Assembly: GCA_028818385.1 (NCBI GenBank)
Contig: JAPPNY010000167.1
Location: forward strand, 1-18,394
DNA: 18,394 nt
From: Spirochaetaceae bacterium
GTDB lineage: Bacteria; Spirochaetota; Spirochaetia; SZUA-6; Bin103
Direction of reading: 5' to 3'
Made by a program: the position numbers and the translations under genes. The stretch's first letter is position 1. Each line of letters opens with the position of its first letter. Below the pieces are notes generated by a model, which had not been told where the DNA came from, did not search any database, and saw only the letters and a list, made by a program, of their open reading frames with translations. Shown here in pieces: positions 14,723 through 18,394 of this stretch.

Positions 14723-17083
14723 CTACGCGGGAAACAGCTCCATCTGGCGCTGGTTGCGGCGGATCTCGTCGAAGTCCCGCTGCAGGATGCGCAGCACCGG
14801 CTCGGCGACGGGGCGAATCTGCCGCTCGATGTAGTGCTCGTAGTTCAGGAGATTGTCCTGCCGGCTGGCGGGCTCCGGGCCCTCGACGGTGATGACGTAC
14901 TCGATGACGCCGCGCAGCTCTCCCGCAGCGGGGGCACCCCGCTTGCGCGCGGCGACCACGTGCGGCGGAAGCGCCCGGTACTCGCCCGCCTCCTTGCGGA
15001 GCGCCTTGCGGTAGACGAGCTGCCGGTCGCGCCTTCCCGCTGACACCTCGTGGATCACCTGCCGCAGGTAGTCGTCGACCGGATCGCCGGCGAACAGGCG
15101 GGTGTAGAGCGCGCGCTGGACCTCGTGTGCGAGATCCGTCCAGTCGCTGCGCACGACCTCCATGCCGGTGAAGTGCAACCGGCCGCCGGACAGGCCCACG
15201 TACCGCTTGGTGGCACCGCGTTCGCCGGAACGCAGGGGAGGCAGGAACAGGCGCTCGAACAGGGTCTCGAACTCCATCTTCAGCGCGCTCCGAACGCGCC
15301 ACGTCTCCTCGATGTAGCCGGCCAGATCCGCGGTCAACTCATCCGCCAGCCGCTCTCCCTGCGCCGCTGCATCGTCCTCGTCCGCCGCGACGAACAGGCT
15401 GTCGGTATCGCCGTACAGCACCCTGAGGCCGCGCCGCTCCATCCAATCCTTGGCCCAGAGCAGGAAGTGCTGGCCGAAGCCCGTGATCGCGTTCGCCAGC
15501 CGGTGGTCGTGGAACCGGCACGACGGCGTGCCCAGCACGCCGTAGAAGGAGTTCATCAGCAGCTTGATGGCGTTGCCGGCAACCGCGTCCCCCGCCTCCC
15601 TGGCCCGTGCGCGGCTTTCGAACAGCCCGTCCAGCAGCTCGGTCAGGATGCCGCGCTCCCGGCGGAAGCAGGCGCCGTTCGGGGCGCGGATGACCTCGCC
15701 TTCCTGCCCCTCGGGAACGGGCTCGCGAATCAGCCCCAGCGGATCGATCTGGAAGGTGCGGATGATGCTGGGGTACAGGCTCCGGAAGTCGAACACCATC
15801 ACGTTCCCGTGCAGCCCCGGTTGCGATGGCAGGACGTGGCCGCCCTGCTGGCCCTGCCGAGCCTCCGTGCCGTTCCCGCCTTGCGTGACCCCGACGGTGG
15901 GGGCCACCACGCCCCGCTCCCGCAGGCGCGACAGGTACAGGAAGTCGAAGGCGGCGATGGAAGCGCCGGCGCGGTCGGGCGGCATGCCGGTGAGCAGGCT
16001 GCGCTGCACCGTGAACGGCACCAGCTTCAGCTTCTCCAGGATGTCGAAGGCGAGCCGCGCGTCGGTGAGGTTGTAGCGCACGAAGCGCTCCGGATCCTGC
16101 TCGAAGGCGCGCTGGATCTCGGCGGCGTGATCGGCGGCGTGGAAGGTCTTGCCTTCGCCCAGGATGTGGCGGGAGGCGGTCTCAAGGCTGAAGTCCGGCA
16201 GGCGCAGCCCGACGGCGCGCAGGAGGCGGATTCCGTCGAGCACCGTCCTTCCCGGGATGAACACCGAGTCGCTGAACCGGCGCGCACCGCCACCGCGCTG
16301 TCTGAGCTCGCCCGGCGCGCGGCCCAGCTCCAGCGCCACGCCGGCGGCGGCCGCCCGCCGGATCAGCACCGGCACGTCGAAGTCGATGATGCTCCAGCCC
16401 GTCAGCACGTCGGGATCGAGCTCGCGGATCCTCCGGCAGAGGAGGGTGAGCAGCTCCCCCTCGTCCGCGCACGGTGTCGCGCCGCTCGGGCACGCGGCGC
16501 GCGCCGCCTCGTCCGGACACCACAGCAGCACCTCCCGCGCCCCGCATCCCCAGAGCGACACGGAGTAGAGTTGCTGCGCCTTGGGATCGGTCTCGATGTC
16601 GAGTGAGAGCGTGTTCAGCTCCGGGGTCCAGTCCGCCGGCTGCAGCCGCGGCTCGTGGAACAGCACCGTCCGGGAGAAGCCACCGCCGAGGGGAGCGGGA
16701 TTGCCGTCGATGCGCATGGCGCTGCGGATGCCTCGATCGATGAGGTGGCGATAGGCGAAGCGGACGTCCGCCTCGTACGTGGGCATGCCGGCGCGGTGCA
16801 GCCGCTCCCGCAGCGGCGGAGCCTCCTGGGGGTGAGCCAGCTCCACGCGGCAGACGCGGGCGCCGTGCAGCGTGCGGAGTTCGGTCGGCACGAGCCGGGC
16901 GCCTGAGGCGTGCGCGCGCAACCGGTCGGAGTGCTCGACGTAGAAGTAGGGGACCGCGCGGCCGTCGCGCACGAGGAACGGGCGGCCGTCCTGGAGCTTG
17001 CCGTACAGATGGACGACGGCGCGCCCGTCGGCGCCGGAGTTGACGTACGTCGCGTTGAGGAGGTAGCCGACGAACCCGCTCAC
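14723..17083 (-). CDS. polB: DNA polymerase II (family B)
   Basis: A 786-residue family B polymerase, close to the 783 of E. coli Pol II, a repair and translesion enzyme acting at stalled forks. The proofreading exonuclease shows Exo I LSLDIET (Asp162, Glu164), Exo II LTGWSIIDFD (Asp236) and Exo III YNLTD (Tyr337, Asp341). The polymerase domain shows motif A VFDFRSLYPSII (Asp432), motif B NAIKLLMNSFYG (Lys507) and motif C YGDTDS (Asp559, Asp561). All catalytic residues are present, so it should be active. The C-terminus ends QRQMELFPA; QMELF resembles a beta-clamp-binding peptide. The GTG 17083 start has only a weak GCGGGA-type site upstream but fits the family N-terminus. Divergent from the enolase-superfamily gene. 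A decayed copy of its 3' part lies downstream beyond hicBA. Confidence 0.95.
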   Translation of the reverse strand: MSGFVGYLLNATYVNSGADGRAVVHLYGKLQDGRPFLVRDGRAVPYFYVEHSDRLRAHASGARLVPTELRTLHGARVCRVELAHPQEAPPLRERLHRAGMPTYEADVRFAYRHLIDRGIRSAMRIDGNPAPLGGGFSRTVLFHEPRLQPADWTPELNTLSLDIETDPKAQQLYSVSLWGCGAREVLLWCPDEAARAACPSGATPCADEGELLTLLCRRIRELDPDVLTGWSIIDFDVPVLIRRAAAAGVALELGRAPGELRQRGGGARRFSDSVFIPGRTVLDGIRLLRAVGLRLPDFSLETASRHILGEGKTFHAADHAAEIQRAFEQDPERFVRYNLTDARLAFDILEKLKLVPFTVQRSLLTGMPPDRAGASIAAFDFLYLSRLRERGVVAPTVGVTQGGNGTEARQGQQGGHVLPSQPGLHGNVMVFDFRSLYPSIIRTFQIDPLGLIREPVPEGQEGEVIRAPNGACFRRERGILTELLDGLFESRARAREAGDAVAGNAIKLLMNSFYGVLGTPSCRFHDHRLANAITGFGQHFLLWAKDWMERRGLRVLYGDTDSLFVAADEDDAAAQGERLADELTADLAGYIEETWRVRSALKMEFETLFERLFLPPLRSGERGATKRYVGLSGGRLHFTGMEVVRSDWTDLAHEVQRALYTRLFAGDPVDDYLRQVIHEVSAGRRDRQLVYRKALRKEAGEYRALPPHVVAARKRGAPAAGELRGVIEYVITVEGPEPASRQDNLLNYEHYIERQIRPVAEPVLRILQRDFDEIRRNQRQMELFPA

Positions 17084-17187
17084 CGTGTTCCCGCCCGCTC
17101 CTGCGTGGCCATCGCCGTGCCATCATCCTCGATTTATCACTCGGCCGCTCCGCATGAAACGTTCGCGTCTTGCGGGCACCCATCGCC

Positions 17188-17193
17188 TATAGT
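17188..17193 (+). promoter_or_regulatory. Candidate -10 element of the enolase-superfamily gene
   Basis: TATAGT lies ten bases before ATG 17204, which would give a nearly leaderless transcript. No good -35 box is found. On the other strand the AT-rich GTGATAAATC (within 17132-17141) may serve polB. The remaining 120-base divergent spacer shows no repeats. Confidence 0.3.
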
Positions 17194-17203
17194 GGAACTC
17201 GCC

Positions 17204-18376
17204 ATGCGCATCACCGACGTCCGCACGTTCCTGGTGTACGGCGGCACGCCAGAGCGGGCCGGCTGGCGCCACTGGCTGTTCGTGAAGGTCCATACCGACA
17301 CGGGGCTGTACGGCGTCGGCGAATGCTGGGGCTGGCCGCGGGTCGTGCAGACCGCGATCGAGGATCTGAAGCCGCTGGTCGTCGGCGAGGACCCGTTCCT
17401 GATCGAGCGGATCTGGCAGAAGCTGTACGCCTCCACGCAGGGCCACGGCATGACCGGCGTGGTCGGCTCGGGCGCCATCACCGGCATCGAGCTGGCGCTC
17501 TGGGACCTGAAGGGCAAGGCCCTGGACACACCGGTCTGGAACCTGCTGGGCGGCAAGATGCGCGACCGCATCCGCCTCTACGGCCACGCCTTCGACGAGG
17601 AGCGGGCGCGCGAGCTGGTCGACCGGGGATTCACGGCCATGAAGCTCTTCGGCTGGCGGGATGCGGTCAGCCGCGTGGCGAAGCTGCGGAGTGAATACGG
17701 GCCGGAGATCGACCTGATGGTCGACGCCGGCGGCGGGCCGTGGCAGACGCCGGCCGACGCGATCTCGCTGGGCCGGCGTCTGGAGCGCTACGGCCTGCTG
17801 TTCTACGAGGATCCGGTGTCGGCGGTGGACATCGACGGCCTGGCGAGGGTGGCGCAGGCGGTCGATCTGCCGATCGCGATCGGCGAGGCGTATCCCGACG
17901 TGTTCGCGCTCCGCCCGCTGATCGAGCGCGGCATCATCGACGTCGCGCAGCCGGACACCGGCCGCTTCGGCGGGCTCTGGCAGATGAAGAAGCTGGCGGC
18001 GATCGCGGAGGCGCACCAGGTGATGGTGGCCCCGCACCAAGGCTCGCTCGGCCCGGTGGCGGAGATGGCGGCGATCCACCTGCTCGCGACCCTGCCGAAC
18101 TATCTCATTCACGAGTACCTCGTGAACGACGTCCCGCAGCGCTACGAGGTCATGACCGGGCAGCCGGTGATCGAGGACGGCCACATTCTGGTTCCGGACC
18201 GCCCCGGACTCGGCGTCGACTTGGACGAGGAAGCGATCAATCGATACCCGCCGCACGGAAACGCCATCCCGATCGACGAGGACCCGGACTACGACTTCCA
18301 GTACGTCGCCGCCCACCGCCGGCGCGCCGCTTGGCTTAGCCCGGATTATTCGCGCTCCAGCCCGAGAGTTGGCTGA
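17204..18376 (+). CDS. Mandelate racemase/muconate lactonizing enzyme family protein (galactonate dehydratase-like)
   Basis: Enolase-superfamily enzyme of 390 residues, probably a sugar-acid dehydratase acting by abstracting a proton alpha to a carboxylate. The N-terminal capping domain is MRITDVRTFLVYGG through GVGECWGW. In the barrel, Lys147 lies in FTAMKLFGW. The three Mg ligands are likely Asp174 (LMVDAGG), Glu202 (FYEDP) and Glu228 (AIGEAY). The general acid/base His278 lies in VAPHQG, preceded by Asp251 (QPDTGRFGG). The single Lys in M-K-L rather than K-x-K resembles D-galactonate dehydratase more than mandelate racemase. ATG 17204 begins exactly at the domain start; its ribosome binding site is weak (AGTGGA). 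Substrate unknown; GalD-like is the best guess, but the family is notorious for mis-assignment. Confidence 0.9.
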   Translation: MRITDVRTFLVYGGTPERAGWRHWLFVKVHTDTGLYGVGECWGWPRVVQTAIEDLKPLVVGEDPFLIERIWQKLYASTQGHGMTGVVGSGAITGIELALWDLKGKALDTPVWNLLGGKMRDRIRLYGHAFDEERARELVDRGFTAMKLFGWRDAVSRVAKLRSEYGPEIDLMVDAGGGPWQTPADAISLGRRLERYGLLFYEDPVSAVDIDGLARVAQAVDLPIAIGEAYPDVFALRPLIERGIIDVAQPDTGRFGGLWQMKKLAAIAEAHQVMVAPHQGSLGPVAEMAAIHLLATLPNYLIHEYLVNDVPQRYEVMTGQPVIEDGHILVPDRPGLGVDLDEEAINRYPPHGNAIPIDEDPDYDFQYVAAHRRRAAWLSPDYSRSSPRVG

Positions 18377-18394
18377 ATTGAGGATTCGAGGCGG

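Noticed and set aside
15050..16606. 518-codon open frame on the plus strand opposite polB
   Set aside because: It is antisense to intact polymerase motifs and its product resembles no known protein.
17123..18316. 397-codon open frame on the minus strand opposite the enolase-superfamily gene
   Set aside because: Shadow of a gene with all active-site residues in place.

Overview
The window is GC-rich bacterial DNA, dense in genes and with clear Shine-Dalgarno sites. Lineage cannot be fixed from the sequence. The mix of pyruvate phosphate dikinase, a Pol II-type polymerase, Uma2, Rpn and HicAB genes, an Ig-like lipoprotein and several small-molecule catabolic enzymes would suit an uncultured environmental or host-associated bacterium; a high-GC relative of the Spirochaetaceae is only a guess. 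I saw no tRNA, rRNA, CRISPR array or complete insertion sequence.

Left part (1-10444), ordinary metabolic and transport genes: ppdK (107-2794, +); a convergent PhyH-type dioxygenase (2808-3707, -); a Uma2-family protein (3818-4768, +); two overlapping genes for a heterodimeric ABC exporter (4832-8535, +); a lone, probably frameshifted HicB-like gene (8591-8907, +); an UlaG-like metallo-beta-lactamase-fold hydrolase (8945-9715, +); and a convergent RraA/HMG-aldolase-like gene (9725-10444, -).

Middle part (10.6-14.7 kb), an accessory patchwork: two paralogous 145-residue HTH regulators (10629-11066 and 12971-13408, both -), roughly 80% identical by eye over their first 125 residues. Each carries the same near-perfect 22-bp palindrome over its probable start codon, and a second related dyad exactly 71 bp upstream. 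Copy 1 is divergent from an Ig-like lipoprotein gene of lower GC, and keeps what looks like the dead first codons of a lost gene. Copy 2 is divergent from a small frameshifted HTH gene. Between them lie remnants of Rpn-family nuclease genes. Then come a decayed 3' fragment of the neighbouring DNA polymerase gene and a complete hicBA toxin-antitoxin pair; together these are bracketed by a 13-bp inverted repeat.

Right part (14723-18376), core genes again: an intact polB (DNA polymerase II, -) divergent from an enolase-superfamily sugar-acid dehydratase-like gene (+).

The most unusual content is the duplicated regulator-operator module and the polB fragment/hicBA arrangement. Both read as traces of repeated insertion, duplication and decay next to polB.
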